The notes under the pieces are model-generated. The model did no database searches, was not told the DNA's origin, and saw only the letters and a list, made by a program, of their open reading frames with translations. From positions 1-28,642 of the forward strand of contig JBIJDM010000008.1 in assembly GCA_044344145.1 (NCBI GenBank): a DNA stretch of 28,642 bases, read 5' to 3'. Of the stretch, positions 15,736 through 23,952 are shown in pieces (the first letter of the stretch is position 1; every line of letters starts with the position of its first letter). This DNA comes from JBAXGE01 sp044344145. Lineage in GTDB: Bacteria; Planctomycetota; Phycisphaerae; WQYP01. The translations under genes and the position numbers were made by a program.

Positions 15736-16275
15736 ATGGCTCGTATTGCTCCTGTTGATCTGACCCAGTTGACCGGCCCCGGCAAAGAATTGGTGGACGC
15801 CGTCAAGGCCAAAATGGGCGCGGTGCCCAACATCTTCAAGTCCATGGTCCATTCGCCGGCTGTGTTGGATTTATACCTCAAGGCCAATGGTGCGCTGGCG
15901 GGGGGCAAACTGGACCCCAAGACCGTCGAAGCTATTCAATTGGTGGTGGCGCAGAGCAATGGCTGCGATTACTGTCTGGCTGCCCATACCTTTATCGGCG
16001 GCAAAGTGGGTTTGTCTCAGGATGATATCCTCAGCGCCCGCAAGGGCACAGCCGCGAATGCCAAGACGGCCGCACTGGTGGCGTTGGCGAAGGCCATTGT
16101 GGCCAATCGGGGCAAAGTCAGTGATGCGGAGTTGCAGGCGGCCCGCAGTGCGGGTTGGTCGGATGGTGAGATCGTGGAAGTGGTGGGTGTGGTCACGGTG
16201 GCCATCTTAACCAATTACTTCAATAATCTGGCCCAAACAGAAATCGACTTCCCCGCTGCGTCCAAGTTGGTATAA
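15736..16275 (+). CDS. AhpD/carboxymuconolactone decarboxylase family protein
   Basis: A 179-residue helical protein of the CMD/AhpD superfamily. The redox motif C77-DY-C80 followed by H84 (NGCDYCLAAHTF) is the peroxidase-like active site, so a thiol-dependent peroxidase or disulfide reductase role is more likely than a decarboxylase. Other family signs are PNIFKSMVHSPAVLDLYL at the N-terminus and WSDGEIVEVVGVV with LTNYFNNLAQTEID at the C-terminus. GGAGA is seven bases before the ATG. It may be cotranscribed with the aminotransferase, 42 bases upstream. A terminator hairpin follows 13 bases after its stop. The natural substrate is not evident. Confidence 0.88.
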   Translation: MARIAPVDLTQLTGPGKELVDAVKAKMGAVPNIFKSMVHSPAVLDLYLKANGALAGGKLDPKTVEAIQLVVAQSNGCDYCLAAHTFIGGKVGLSQDDILSARKGTAANAKTAALVALAKAIVANRGKVSDAELQAARSAGWSDGEIVEVVGVVTVAILTNYFNNLAQTEIDFPAASKLV

Positions 16276-16288
16276 GTGTAAAAATAAC

Positions 16289-16323
16289 CCGCGCCCCGGT
16301 GGTGTGCCGGGGTGCGGTGTTTT
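16289..16323. terminator. Bidirectional intrinsic terminator
   Basis: CCGCGCCCCGG (16289-16299) pairs with CCGGGGTGCGG (16307-16317), an 11-pair stem with one G-U, and a seven-base loop. On the plus strand TGTTTT follows; on the minus strand TTATTTTT follows. It lies between the convergent AhpD-like gene and the small lipoprotein gene and can serve both. Confidence 0.75.
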
Positions 16324-16669
16324 AGGTTCCATCGGTTGGCAGATAGATGATCGTGAGATAGATTTCCTTGCCGGATTGGACACCGCGAAATTTGATTTTC
16401 TGTCCGGGTTTGAGCGGGAGCGATTTGAAGCGTTCCGTACCATACATCATGATGGTCAGATCATCCCACCAGCCGATTAATGCCCCGTGATCCGTGTTCA
16501 GATAGATGGTGCGCTGATTGGGGCTGTAGCCGGTAACCTCGGCCTCGGTGGAATCCGGCATGACGTTGTCGGGGTTACGCTCCGCAAACAGCCCGCAACC
16601 GGAACATAACAGTAGGAATATCAGTCCCACACTGGTCAGCATGAGCTTGCTTGCGGTAAGATGAGCCAT
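16322..16669 (-). CDS. Small putative lipoprotein
   Basis: A 115-residue protein with an N-terminal signal (LMLTSVGLIFLLLCSGC). The Cys at residue 25 after CSG resembles a lipobox but has Cys instead of Leu at -3, so lipidation is likely rather than certain. The mature part contains SPNQRTIYLNTDHGALIGWWDDLTI and a short basic LKPGQKIKFRG stretch, which suggests a small beta-barrel domain; I do not recognise a family. It is transcribed away from the ABC transporter pair with only 17 bases between the two starts, so promoters must lie inside the neighbouring coding sequences. The Shine-Dalgarno (CGGAT) is weak; an internal ATG at 16642 is a poorer choice. Confidence 0.65.
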   Translation of the reverse strand: MAHLTASKLMLTSVGLIFLLLCSGCGLFAERNPDNVMPDSTEAEVTGYSPNQRTIYLNTDHGALIGWWDDLTIMMYGTERFKSLPLKPGQKIKFRGVQSGKEIYLTIIYLPTDGT

Positions 16670-16686
16670 AGTTAATCCGAGTTTGA

Positions 16687-17433
16687 ATGTTTATGGACAA
16701 CACGGTAAAAATCACCAACGTGACTAAATCCTACCGCCAAGGGGCGCGGGTTGTCCAAGCCTTGCGCGGGATAAATCTGGAAGTTGCGGCCGGGGAGTTT
16801 CTGGCCATCATGGGGGCCAGTGGTTCGGGAAAATCCACACTTTTGCATTTATGTGCGGCCTTGGACAGCTTTGACAGTGGCGAAATCGAAGTCGCCGGGC
16901 GGCCACTGCGGGCCATGACCGAATGCGAACGCACCCATTTCCGGCGTTGTACCATTGGGGTGGTATTTCAGAGTTTTAACCTGATTCCGACCCTGTCGGC
17001 GTATGAAAATGTGGCTTTGCCGGCGCTATTGGAAGGGCCCTTAACCGAGGCCCACCGGAACCGGATTACCAGCCTTTTGGAATTATTGCATCTGACGGAC
17101 CGGGCCACCCATCGCCCCGATGCCCTCTCGGGCGGAGAACAGCAACGGGTGGCGATTGCCCGCGCATTACTGATGCGCCCCGGCGTCCTTTTTGCCGATG
17201 AACCCACTGGTAATCTGGACTCCACCAATGCCCATCAGTTGTGGCAGATGCTGGCCGAGGCGGCCCAGTCCACCCAGACCACCGTGGTGATGGTGACCCA
17301 CGAGCCCGCAGCGGCGTTGTACGCCCACCGGGTGGTAGTATTACGGGATGGCACGATCAGTGGCGCTTTCGCCACGAAGGAGCTGCGCGATGTCGGCGAC
17401 CTGGCTGCTCGCTACCAGACCCTGGCGCGCTAA
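16687..17433 (+). CDS. ABC transporter ATP-binding protein, LolD/MacB class
   Basis: ATPase of a mechanotransmission-type ABC system that works on the inner membrane with an FtsX-like permease. Its 248 residues contain Walker A GASGSGKST (43-51), Q-loop VVFQSFNLIPTLSAYENV (typical of LolD/MacB), signature LSGGEQQRVAIARAL, Walker B LFADEPTGNLDS and switch His in MVTHEP. Two ATGs are possible, 16687 and 16693; the first is five bases after GAG. The 3' end overlaps the permease gene by 44 bases, so the two are translated together. In Gram-negative bacteria such pairs export lipoproteins, peptides or drugs, or control cell-wall enzymes; which applies here cannot be read from the sequence. No MacA-type adaptor is adjacent. 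Confidence 0.9.
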   Translation: MFMDNTVKITNVTKSYRQGARVVQALRGINLEVAAGEFLAIMGASGSGKSTLLHLCAALDSFDSGEIEVAGRPLRAMTECERTHFRRCTIGVVFQSFNLIPTLSAYENVALPALLEGPLTEAHRNRITSLLELLHLTDRATHRPDALSGGEQQRVAIARALLMRPGVLFADEPTGNLDSTNAHQLWQMLAEAAQSTQTTVVMVTHEPAAALYAHRVVVLRDGTISGAFATKELRDVGDLAARYQTLAR

Positions 17434-19957
17434 ACCGCTGCGTGTGGTGCTCTGTCTCTTTGCCGTGATCCTGGCCGTGGGTCTGGTGACAGGTTTGGGC
17501 ATGGCCATGGATTCCTTGCGCGGCAGTATCGAATATGGCATTGCCCAGGTGGTGGGGCGATCGGACATTTCCATCCGCCCCAGTGGAGGCGCCACCCATA
17601 ATCGTCTGCAAATGGAGTTGGTGAATCGCCTGCGCGCTGACCCGGATATTCTGCTTGTGGCGCCCCGGCTGGAATTGCCCGTGGGTACCTTGCAGGGCGA
17701 GGATAGCGTCTGGGTAACCGCCATCGGGGTAGAGCTACCTTATGACACTCAGATGCGGCCCATGCGTTTGTTTGCAGGCCATGAGCTGACGGGGGCACCG
17801 GGCGAAATCATCGTTGATTTTGATTATGCCGAACGCTACAAACTCAAGCCCGGTGATAAAGTCGCCATCCGCACTGGCCCCGGCGAAAGCCGTCAAGCCA
17901 CGATTGCGGGCATCACCATCAAGCCCGAACTGCAGCTAATGCAACGCAACTATATCCACATGCGGGCCGACGAGATGGTCATGGATACTGATCTGGGCGC
18001 GGGGTATACAGTTATTGATATTGCATTCAAGCCCGGCGTTTCCGCGGAAGCCTATGCGGAACGTCTGGTCAAAGATTCCAAAGGACTACTGCAACCGCAG
18101 GTGGGCACCGGGCAACGCACCAAGCTGCAGCAGGCTCTGGGCGAATTTAACAAAGTGATCTGGCTGGTCGCGGCGTTGTGCGCGCTCTGCTCGGCGGTGA
18201 TTATCGGTTCGACCTTGTTGGTGGGCATTCAGGAACGCATCCGGCAATATGGGATGCTATTGTGCATTGGTGCCCCACGGCCGACTCTGGGACGGATTCT
18301 GCTGATTGAGGCCGGGATGTTGACCGGTGTGGGACTGACACTGGGGATCCCGCTGGGAGCGCTGGTTACCTGGCTGATTCTCCGGCAATTCCCGGAATTA
18401 TTCTCCATTTACACCATTTCCCAGACCACCATCATCATGGCCATGGCCAACGGAATTCTGGCGGTGTTGCTGGGCAGTTTGATTCCCATGTTCCAACTCA
18501 GTCGCGTGCAACCTATGGTGGCGGTGCGGACGGCGGCCACGCCGACCCGGCGCAGTCTGCCCCAATGGGCGGCGGTGGTGGGGGTGGGTTGTATTGCGGC
18601 GCAAATTGCGCTGTGGCAAATTCCCGGCCGGGAGTGGAAGTTCTGGTCTTATCTTACTGCGGGTATCCCGTTGATATTTGTTGGTTACACACTGCTGGGC
18701 CCCTTGCTTATGCATCTGCTGGAACGGCCGGTCAGTTATCTGCTGGCCCGCTATTTTGGTATGCCCGCGGCCTTGTTACGCCATGCCTGGACAGCCACGC
18801 CGTGGCGTTTGATGGGTATGATGGCGGCCTTGATGCTGGGGGTGACCTTCTACACCACGATCCACCAACGCAGCGCGGGTTTGATGGCCGCATGGCAATT
18901 CCCTTCACGCTTTCCGGATATGTTGATGTTCAATGCCACACCCCTGTCCCCGACCCGGGTGGAACAATTCCGGGCCAAACAAACCGAGATTCAAGCCATG
19001 GTGCCGGTGGGGTTGTTGGGGGCCAACTTGGATAAAGTCTTGTTCCGTATGGGCGGGGGCAAGGATGAAGAGCATACGAATTTTGTCTTCATCGAGCCCG
19101 ACTCGTTCCGTTCCATCATGGAACTGGAATTTGTCCGGGGTAATCCTGATGAAGCCTGGGCCAAGATGAAAGCGGGGGGGCATATTCTGGTGGCGCGGGA
19201 GTTCTATATTGCCCGGCAGATTGATGTCGGCCACACTATCACGCTGCAGGATACCAAGGGTCAGCCGGTGGATTTCGTTGTGGCGGGGGTGATCAGCTCC
19301 CCGGGGTTTGACATTGCCAAGAGCTATTTTGACCTGCGCTGGGCCGCCCGGGATGCCGCCATCGGCAGCGTGCTGGGTTCAAGCCAAGACGCGTTCGATA
19401 AATTGGGTGCCCGGGGCTACAACTTCATGTTGTGCAATCTCAAGAAAGGGGCGGATGGGGCCGTTGTCAAACGCGATTTTACCCGCCAGGGGCTGCAGGT
19501 TACCTCGGTGGTGGAAATGAAGAAACATATCGAAGGCATGGTGGGGCGGATTGTCAGTATTCTAAGTCTGGTGGCGATTATTGGTATGGCCGCAGCCTCA
19601 CTGGGCGTGGCCAATATGGTCGTGGCCTCGCTGCATGCCCGGCGCTATGAGCTGGGGGTCTTGCGGGCCATTGGTGCGGGGCGCGGACAGTTGCTGCGGT
19701 TGATCATCGCGGAAATTGCGTTGGTCGCGCTAACCGCCAGTGTGCTGGGTTGTATCACCGGAATGCATTATGTTTTTATGGGGACACGGCTGGACCGGAT
19801 TTTCCTGGGCTTCCCCACGGAGTTTATGATCAGTCCGGGACCGATGCTGCTGGCCAGTGGTATAACCATGGTGTTGGCGTGGTTGGCCAGTCTGTGGCCG
19901 GCGTGGCGGGCGGTTTCCACTGCCCAGCGGGCCATCTTGGCGACGGGGCGCGGCTAA
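17390..19957 (+). CDS. FtsX-like ABC permease with two FtsX domains
   Basis: An 855-residue membrane protein. One helix is near the N-terminus (about 18-40). A large extracytoplasmic domain follows, then three helices (about 254-380) with the FtsX-domain pattern IGAPRPTLGRILLIEAGML. Central helices are at about 393-490. A second extracytoplasmic domain is followed by a second FtsX set (about 720-842) with SLGVANMVVASLHARRYELGVLRAIGAGRGQLLRLIIAE. About ten helices in all. This duplicated layout differs from single-FtsX MacB and resembles two-FtsX exporters. The frame is open from 17348, but the ATG at 17390 has AAGGAG seven bases upstream and yields a natural N-terminus. It overlaps its ATPase partner gene. 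Substrate unknown. Confidence 0.88.
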   Translation: MSATWLLATRPWRAKPLRVVLCLFAVILAVGLVTGLGMAMDSLRGSIEYGIAQVVGRSDISIRPSGGATHNRLQMELVNRLRADPDILLVAPRLELPVGTLQGEDSVWVTAIGVELPYDTQMRPMRLFAGHELTGAPGEIIVDFDYAERYKLKPGDKVAIRTGPGESRQATIAGITIKPELQLMQRNYIHMRADEMVMDTDLGAGYTVIDIAFKPGVSAEAYAERLVKDSKGLLQPQVGTGQRTKLQQALGEFNKVIWLVAALCALCSAVIIGSTLLVGIQERIRQYGMLLCIGAPRPTLGRILLIEAGMLTGVGLTLGIPLGALVTWLILRQFPELFSIYTISQTTIIMAMANGILAVLLGSLIPMFQLSRVQPMVAVRTAATPTRRSLPQWAAVVGVGCIAAQIALWQIPGREWKFWSYLTAGIPLIFVGYTLLGPLLMHLLERPVSYLLARYFGMPAALLRHAWTATPWRLMGMMAALMLGVTFYTTIHQRSAGLMAAWQFPSRFPDMLMFNATPLSPTRVEQFRAKQTEIQAMVPVGLLGANLDKVLFRMGGGKDEEHTNFVFIEPDSFRSIMELEFVRGNPDEAWAKMKAGGHILVAREFYIARQIDVGHTITLQDTKGQPVDFVVAGVISSPGFDIAKSYFDLRWAARDAAIGSVLGSSQDAFDKLGARGYNFMLCNLKKGADGAVVKRDFTRQGLQVTSVVEMKKHIEGMVGRIVSILSLVAIIGMAAASLGVANMVVASLHARRYELGVLRAIGAGRGQLLRLIIAEIALVALTASVLGCITGMHYVFMGTRLDRIFLGFPTEFMISPGPMLLASGITMVLAWLASLWPAWRAVSTAQRAILATGRG

Positions 19958-19972
19958 TTGCCGTAAAAAAGA

Positions 19973-20007
19973 TTGACAACCCCGTTTGATGCTGTAACAT
20001 CACAGCA
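19973..20007 (+). promoter_or_regulatory. Promoter with an overlapping inverted repeat
   Basis: A perfect -35 TTGACA (19973-19978), a 16-base spacer and TAACAT (19995-20000) form a good promoter for the phosphotransferase gene. A perfect inverted repeat, TGCTGT (19990-19995) and ACAGCA (20002-20007) around AACATC, covers the -10 box. This is where a repressor would bind. Confidence 0.55.
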
Positions 20008-20045
20008 ATGTAAGCGGCATATCACTTGTCAGGAGCAACGACTAC

Positions 20046-21110
20046 ATGGCCGAACGCGAACAATTTGGACGTGATGAACTGGCCATTGTTCTGAGCCACT
20101 ACGATATTGGCGTGATCGAGCATATCGAAGATTTTCCGCGAGGTTCACGGAAAGCCCCCAAATTGCTACTCACCTCACCCCAGGGCGAGTTCCTGCTCAA
20201 ACGTCGGGCCCAGGGCAAAGATGACGCCGTCAAAGTGGCTTTTACCCATCAATTACAGACGTTCTTGGCGTTGAAGCAGTTTCCCTTACCGCATCTAATC
20301 GGTACCCGCGACGACAATAACTCGCTGTTGCAATGGACGGGGTGTATCTACGAACTTTTCGAATATATCCGGGGTAACAGTTACAACCTGCATCTGGACA
20401 GCACGTTCGACGGCGGGCGGATTCTGGGCCTCTACCATAAACTGCTTATAGACTTCACCTCCGATTACGAACCGCCGTATGGCAGTTATCATGACTCCAA
20501 GTTTATCACCGGCAGTCTGGACAAAATTCCTGCCACCTTTGCCGCACCGCAATGGGCCAGCAAGATTAATTCCGAACTCTTGAAGTCGGGCGTGCTGCGC
20601 CTACGGCAAGCCTATAAAGAGGCGGCCCAAAAGGTGGAGGACTTGGGCCTGTCGGATTGGCCCCTGCAGATCGTGCATGGCGATTGGCATCCCGGCAATA
20701 TGTTGTTCCGCAATAATAAAGTGGTGGGCGTAATTGACTACGACACAGCCCGTATGCAGCAGCGGGTGATTGATATGGCTAACGGGGCTTTGCAATTTTC
20801 CATCACCGGCGGAACGGAAGACCCTTCCACCTGGCCAGATTACTTGGATGAGTCGCGTTTCAAACGCTTTGTCGCGGGCTATGACGCGGTGTACAAGATG
20901 ACCCCCGAGCAGCAACTGTCGGTGGCGGAAATCGAAGCCATCCCCAGTCTGATGATCGAAGCGATGGTGGCGGAAGCCGCTATCCCGATTGCCGCAACCG
21001 GTTCCTTCGGGCGTATGGAAGGCTATGGCTTTCTGCAGATGATGGAACGGAAAGTCCGCTGGGTACAAAAAAATGCCCCGCAAATTATTGAACATGTCAT
21101 GGAATCGTAA
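20046..21110 (+). CDS. APH-family phosphotransferase (CotS/HSK2-like kinase)
   Basis: A 354-residue protein with the aminoglycoside-phosphotransferase/protein-kinase-like fold. The Brenner motif is VHGDWHPGNMLF with H211, catalytic D213 and N218. The metal-binding motif is GVIDYDTA about 15 residues later. FLLKRRAQG in the N-lobe probably supplies the nucleotide-binding Lys. It therefore should phosphorylate a hydroxyl group on a small molecule; homoserine, choline, sugars or spore-type substrates are all known in the family and I cannot choose. Resistance to an aminoglycoside is unlikely to be its main role. AGGAG is ten bases before the ATG. It begins a same-strand group with iscX and cinA and has its own promoter. 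Confidence 0.85.
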   Translation: MAEREQFGRDELAIVLSHYDIGVIEHIEDFPRGSRKAPKLLLTSPQGEFLLKRRAQGKDDAVKVAFTHQLQTFLALKQFPLPHLIGTRDDNNSLLQWTGCIYELFEYIRGNSYNLHLDSTFDGGRILGLYHKLLIDFTSDYEPPYGSYHDSKFITGSLDKIPATFAAPQWASKINSELLKSGVLRLRQAYKEAAQKVEDLGLSDWPLQIVHGDWHPGNMLFRNNKVVGVIDYDTARMQQRVIDMANGALQFSITGGTEDPSTWPDYLDESRFKRFVAGYDAVYKMTPEQQLSVAEIEAIPSLMIEAMVAEAAIPIAATGSFGRMEGYGFLQMMERKVRWVQKNAPQIIEHVMES

Positions 21111-21139
21111 CCCCTGGGGTCGCCCCAAAGGAGCCGCTG

Positions 21140-21382
21140 GTGCCCAAGATACGTTGGACAGATTTGGAAGAAATTGGTTATCAGCTTTGTGAATTGCATC
21201 CCGAAGCGGACCCCATTAAAACGCGTTTTACTGATATGCACGCTTGGATTCTGGCCCTGCCGGGGTTTGTGGATGACCCCAAGGCCAGCAATGAAGCCAA
21301 ATTGGAAGCCATTCAAATGGCGTGGCTGGATGAATATAAAGAACGCCTGCGTGATCAGGGCAAGACCTATGATACGCTGTAA
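21140..21382 (+). CDS. iscX: IscX (YfhJ)-like iron-sulfur cluster assembly protein
   Basis: A small acidic protein of 80 residues; E. coli IscX has 66. The pattern matches the family closely: RWTDLEEIGYQL, HPEADPIKTRFTDMHAWIL, FVDDPKASNEAKLEAIQ and MAWLDEYKE. IscX binds IscS and iron and tunes cluster assembly. The start is GTG at 21140; AAAGGAG at 21127-21133 is six bases upstream, which decides against the later ATG codons. About 12 extra residues (RLRDQGKTYDTL) extend the C-terminus. Normally iscX ends an isc operon, but here it lies between a kinase gene and cinA with no iscS, iscU, hscA, hscB or fdx in the window. Confidence 0.9.
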   Translation: MPKIRWTDLEEIGYQLCELHPEADPIKTRFTDMHAWILALPGFVDDPKASNEAKLEAIQMAWLDEYKERLRDQGKTYDTL

Positions 21383-21420
21383 GTGTAATCGGGCTGCGCT
21401 GGGATAAAGGGCTGGGCGTT

Positions 21421-22713
21421 ATGGCTACCGCACATATCTTGTCGGTTGGGGATGAACTGACTTCCGGACAAACGGTCAATTCCAATGCCTCGTGGCTGGC
21501 GCTGCGTTTAAGTGAACGCGGGATTCGGGTCTTGAGTCATGTCACTGTGGGCGATGCACTGGCACCTCTGATTCAGGCGATTCGTAGTGCGACCCAGTCG
21601 GCGGACCTGCTGCTGATTACCGGCGGTCTGGGACCTACCGAAGATGATATTACCCGGGCCGGGCTGGCTGGGGCGATGGGGGAAGAGTTGGTGGAAGACC
21701 CCGTGGCTCTTGCTCAGATCGAAGCCTGGTTTGCCAACAAACAAAGGCAGATGAATGCCTCCAATCGGGTACAGGCGCTGCGCCCGGTGTCGGCGCAGAG
21801 TGTGGAAAATCCCGCCGGGACCGCGCCGGGCCTGATGGCGCAATTGGGGGCGTGTCAGATTTTTGTCATGCCGGGTGTGCCCCGCGAGATGAAAGATATG
21901 TTCACGCGGGTGTTTGGTCCGCAGCTTGATGCGTTGGTGGGGCAACAGCAACTCAAAATCGTGAAGATTAATTCGTTTGGTCTCGGCGAGTCGGCCTTGG
22001 GCGAGCGCATCCGTGACTTGATGGTCCGTGGGGCCAATCCCAGCGTCGGTACCACTGTGCATGATGGCATTGTCTCGGTGCGTCTGTATATGACGGGCAC
22101 GGCTGAGGAGATCGCGGGGCATGAAGCACGCTTGCGGCAGGAACTGGACCGGCGTCTGGGAGTCTTGGTGTATGGGACCGAAGATCAGACGCTGCATGAA
22201 GCTCTGGGGGCACTGTTACTGGAAAAGAAACATACAATTGCCACTGCGGAGAGTTGTACCGGCGGATTGCTGGCGAAATATCTCACCGATGTGCCGGGCT
22301 CATCGGCCTATTTTCAGCGCGGCTGGATCACGTATGCCAATGCGGCCAAGATTACCTTGGGCGTCCCTGCCGAATTGATTGCGCAGCATGGGGCCGTGTC
22401 GGTACCTGTGGCCGGGGCACTGGCCCAACGGGCGCAAACCTTGGCGGGCAGTACCTGGGGGATTGGCATCAGCGGGATTGCCGGCCCGGATGGGGGCACA
22501 GCGGAAAAGCCCGTGGGTTTGGTTTATATCGGCATCGCCAGCCCAAGCGGGACGCGTGTATGGAAACATATCTTCCCCGGCGACCGCGCGATTGTGCGCA
22601 CGCGGGCGGCTCAGATGGCACTGGCGACAGTACGCTGGCAACTATTGGGCGTGGACCCGGCCACGATTCTGGGACCGCAGTATACTGGGGCAGTGGACGG
22701 AATTGAGAACTAA
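21421..22713 (+). CDS. cinA: CinA-family nicotinamide-nucleotide amidohydrolase
   Basis: A 430-residue two-domain protein of the pyridine-nucleotide salvage pathway. The N-terminal half is the COG1058/MoCF domain (ILSVGDELTSGQTVNSNASWLA, LLLITGGLGPTEDDITR, VMPGVPREMKDMF), linked to ADP-ribose pyrophosphatase activity in some members. The C-terminal half is the PncC deamidase domain (TIATAESCTGGLLAKYL, GISGIAGPDGGTAEKPVGLVYIG), which converts NMN to nicotinate mononucleotide. Both domains look complete. AAAGGG is nine bases before the ATG. It follows iscX by 38 bases on the same strand. Together with nnrD it makes two nucleotide-cofactor repair or recycling genes in this window, though they are not in one operon. 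Confidence 0.93.
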   Translation: MATAHILSVGDELTSGQTVNSNASWLALRLSERGIRVLSHVTVGDALAPLIQAIRSATQSADLLLITGGLGPTEDDITRAGLAGAMGEELVEDPVALAQIEAWFANKQRQMNASNRVQALRPVSAQSVENPAGTAPGLMAQLGACQIFVMPGVPREMKDMFTRVFGPQLDALVGQQQLKIVKINSFGLGESALGERIRDLMVRGANPSVGTTVHDGIVSVRLYMTGTAEEIAGHEARLRQELDRRLGVLVYGTEDQTLHEALGALLLEKKHTIATAESCTGGLLAKYLTDVPGSSAYFQRGWITYANAAKITLGVPAELIAQHGAVSVPVAGALAQRAQTLAGSTWGIGISGIAGPDGGTAEKPVGLVYIGIASPSGTRVWKHIFPGDRAIVRTRAAQMALATVRWQLLGVDPATILGPQYTGAVDGIEN

Positions 22714-22757
22714 TTTCACTGCGTCCAAGTAACACTTTCACGATCGCTATTGGCAAT

Positions 22758-22790
22758 AAAAAGGCCCACGCAAAGGGTTTTGCGTGGGCC
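22758..22790 (-). terminator. Intrinsic terminator of the deoxyhypusine-synthase-like gene
   Basis: A perfect 12-pair stem, GGCCCACGCAAA (22763-22774) with TTTGCGTGGGCC (22779-22790), has a four-base loop. On the minus strand it is followed by TTTTTATT, so it terminates the gene ending at 22816. The plus strand has no T-run after it, though the hairpin may also protect the cinA transcript end. Confidence 0.85.
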
Positions 22791-22815
22791 GTGGGAACTG
22801 AGTTATATTCGTCCG

Positions 22816-23952
22816 TTACTTCTTTTTCTTGGCCAGCGAGGGGGCTTTGATCTTGCCGGTGGTGCTGGCGAGTTGGACTTTGGTGACGGCCGGTTTGTGG
22901 CCGCTGAAGTTTTCATTGTACGCATTGAGCTTCGCGTTGAAGTTCATGGCCTTGCGCTGCTTCCACGCCTGCTTGTGATAGCCATAACCCGCGATGAACG
23001 GTACGGCCAGAGTGGCTTCGGCATAGACCATCTGTTCATAGACGGTGTCCACCTTGCCCCACGAGCTGGCTTCCCGCAGCGTGCTGCTGCTCAGGGCGCC
23101 ATCGCGTACATCGGCCACCGTAACCTGAATGGCATATTTGTGCATGGGGGCATCGGAACCGAGGATTTCCGCACAGACCACAATGTCCTGTGTGAAGTTC
23201 TTCGGCACGCCGCCACCAATCATGAAGATGCCGGTTTCGCGGTTGAGCAACTTGATCTGGGTGATTTCCCGGAAGTCCTTGGCCGAGTCAATGCTGACGT
23301 GGGCTTCGGGATGATTGATCTGATGGACCACCAGACCAAAGCCTGCGGAACAGTCAGAGAACGCCGGGCAGAAAATCGGAACGCCCTTTTCCCAGGCGCT
23401 CAGCACAATGCTTTCGCGGTTCTTGGCATGGGTATTCAACCAAGCGCCCATCTCTTGGACGAATTCGCGGCTGGAATAGGCCTTGGGTTCGAGTTTGTCG
23501 GCGATAAGACGCGAAGTGTCATCGCAAATACGTAATTCGTCTTCATCAATGAAGGTGTCATAGATGCGGTCAATGTGCAGATCGCGGAGCACGGCATCAT
23601 CGGCATACTGGTCGCCCACGTAGTGACGGTAACCCATCGCTTCGAAGAAGTCCTGATCCACGATGTTGGCACCAGTGGAGACAATCGCATCCACCATGTT
23701 GTTGCGGATCATATCCACGATGACCTGCTTGAGACCCGCCGAGATCAACGAGCCGGCGAGGGTCAGGATGACTGCGCACTTTTTATCGCGGAGCATACGT
23801 TCGTAGATGTCCGCCGCGCGGGCCATATCGCGTGAGGAAAAGGCCATATTCCGCATAGAATCCACGATCGCGACGATACCAGGATGTTCCTTGATATCAA
23901 TGTGCTTGACCTGCTTTTTGAGTAGGTCTTTCTTCTTGAACGGCTTGCCCAT
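22816..23952 (-). CDS. Deoxyhypusine synthase-like protein, possible homospermidine synthase
   Basis: A 378-residue NAD-dependent enzyme of the deoxyhypusine synthase family, which moves the aminobutyl group of spermidine to a Lys or amine. Conserved pieces are LTLAGSLISAGLKQVIVDM, VDAIVSTGANIVDQD, PIFCPAFSDCSAGFG, FMIGGGVPKNF and the active-site region EASSWGK with K300, the Lys that forms the enzyme-substrate intermediate. Bacteria lack the eIF5A target, and several bacterial homologues make homospermidine from putrescine and spermidine, so a polyamine role is the best guess. The C-terminus is a Lys-rich tail. The frame is open from a TTG at 23967, but the ATG at 23952 has GGAGG eight bases upstream. 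It is a single-gene unit with its own terminator. Confidence 0.85.
   Translation of the reverse strand: MGKPFKKKDLLKKQVKHIDIKEHPGIVAIVDSMRNMAFSSRDMARAADIYERMLRDKKCAVILTLAGSLISAGLKQVIVDMIRNNMVDAIVSTGANIVDQDFFEAMGYRHYVGDQYADDAVLRDLHIDRIYDTFIDEDELRICDDTSRLIADKLEPKAYSSREFVQEMGAWLNTHAKNRESIVLSAWEKGVPIFCPAFSDCSAGFGLVVHQINHPEAHVSIDSAKDFREITQIKLLNRETGIFMIGGGVPKNFTQDIVVCAEILGSDAPMHKYAIQVTVADVRDGALSSSTLREASSWGKVDTVYEQMVYAEATLAVPFIAGYGYHKQAWKQRKAMNFNAKLNAYNENFSGHKPAVTKVQLASTTGKIKAPSLAKKKK

Noticed and set aside
20046..21110. Reading the phosphotransferase as an antibiotic-resistance gene
   Set aside because: Only the general APH fold motifs are visible; many family members act on metabolites, and nothing nearby suggests resistance.
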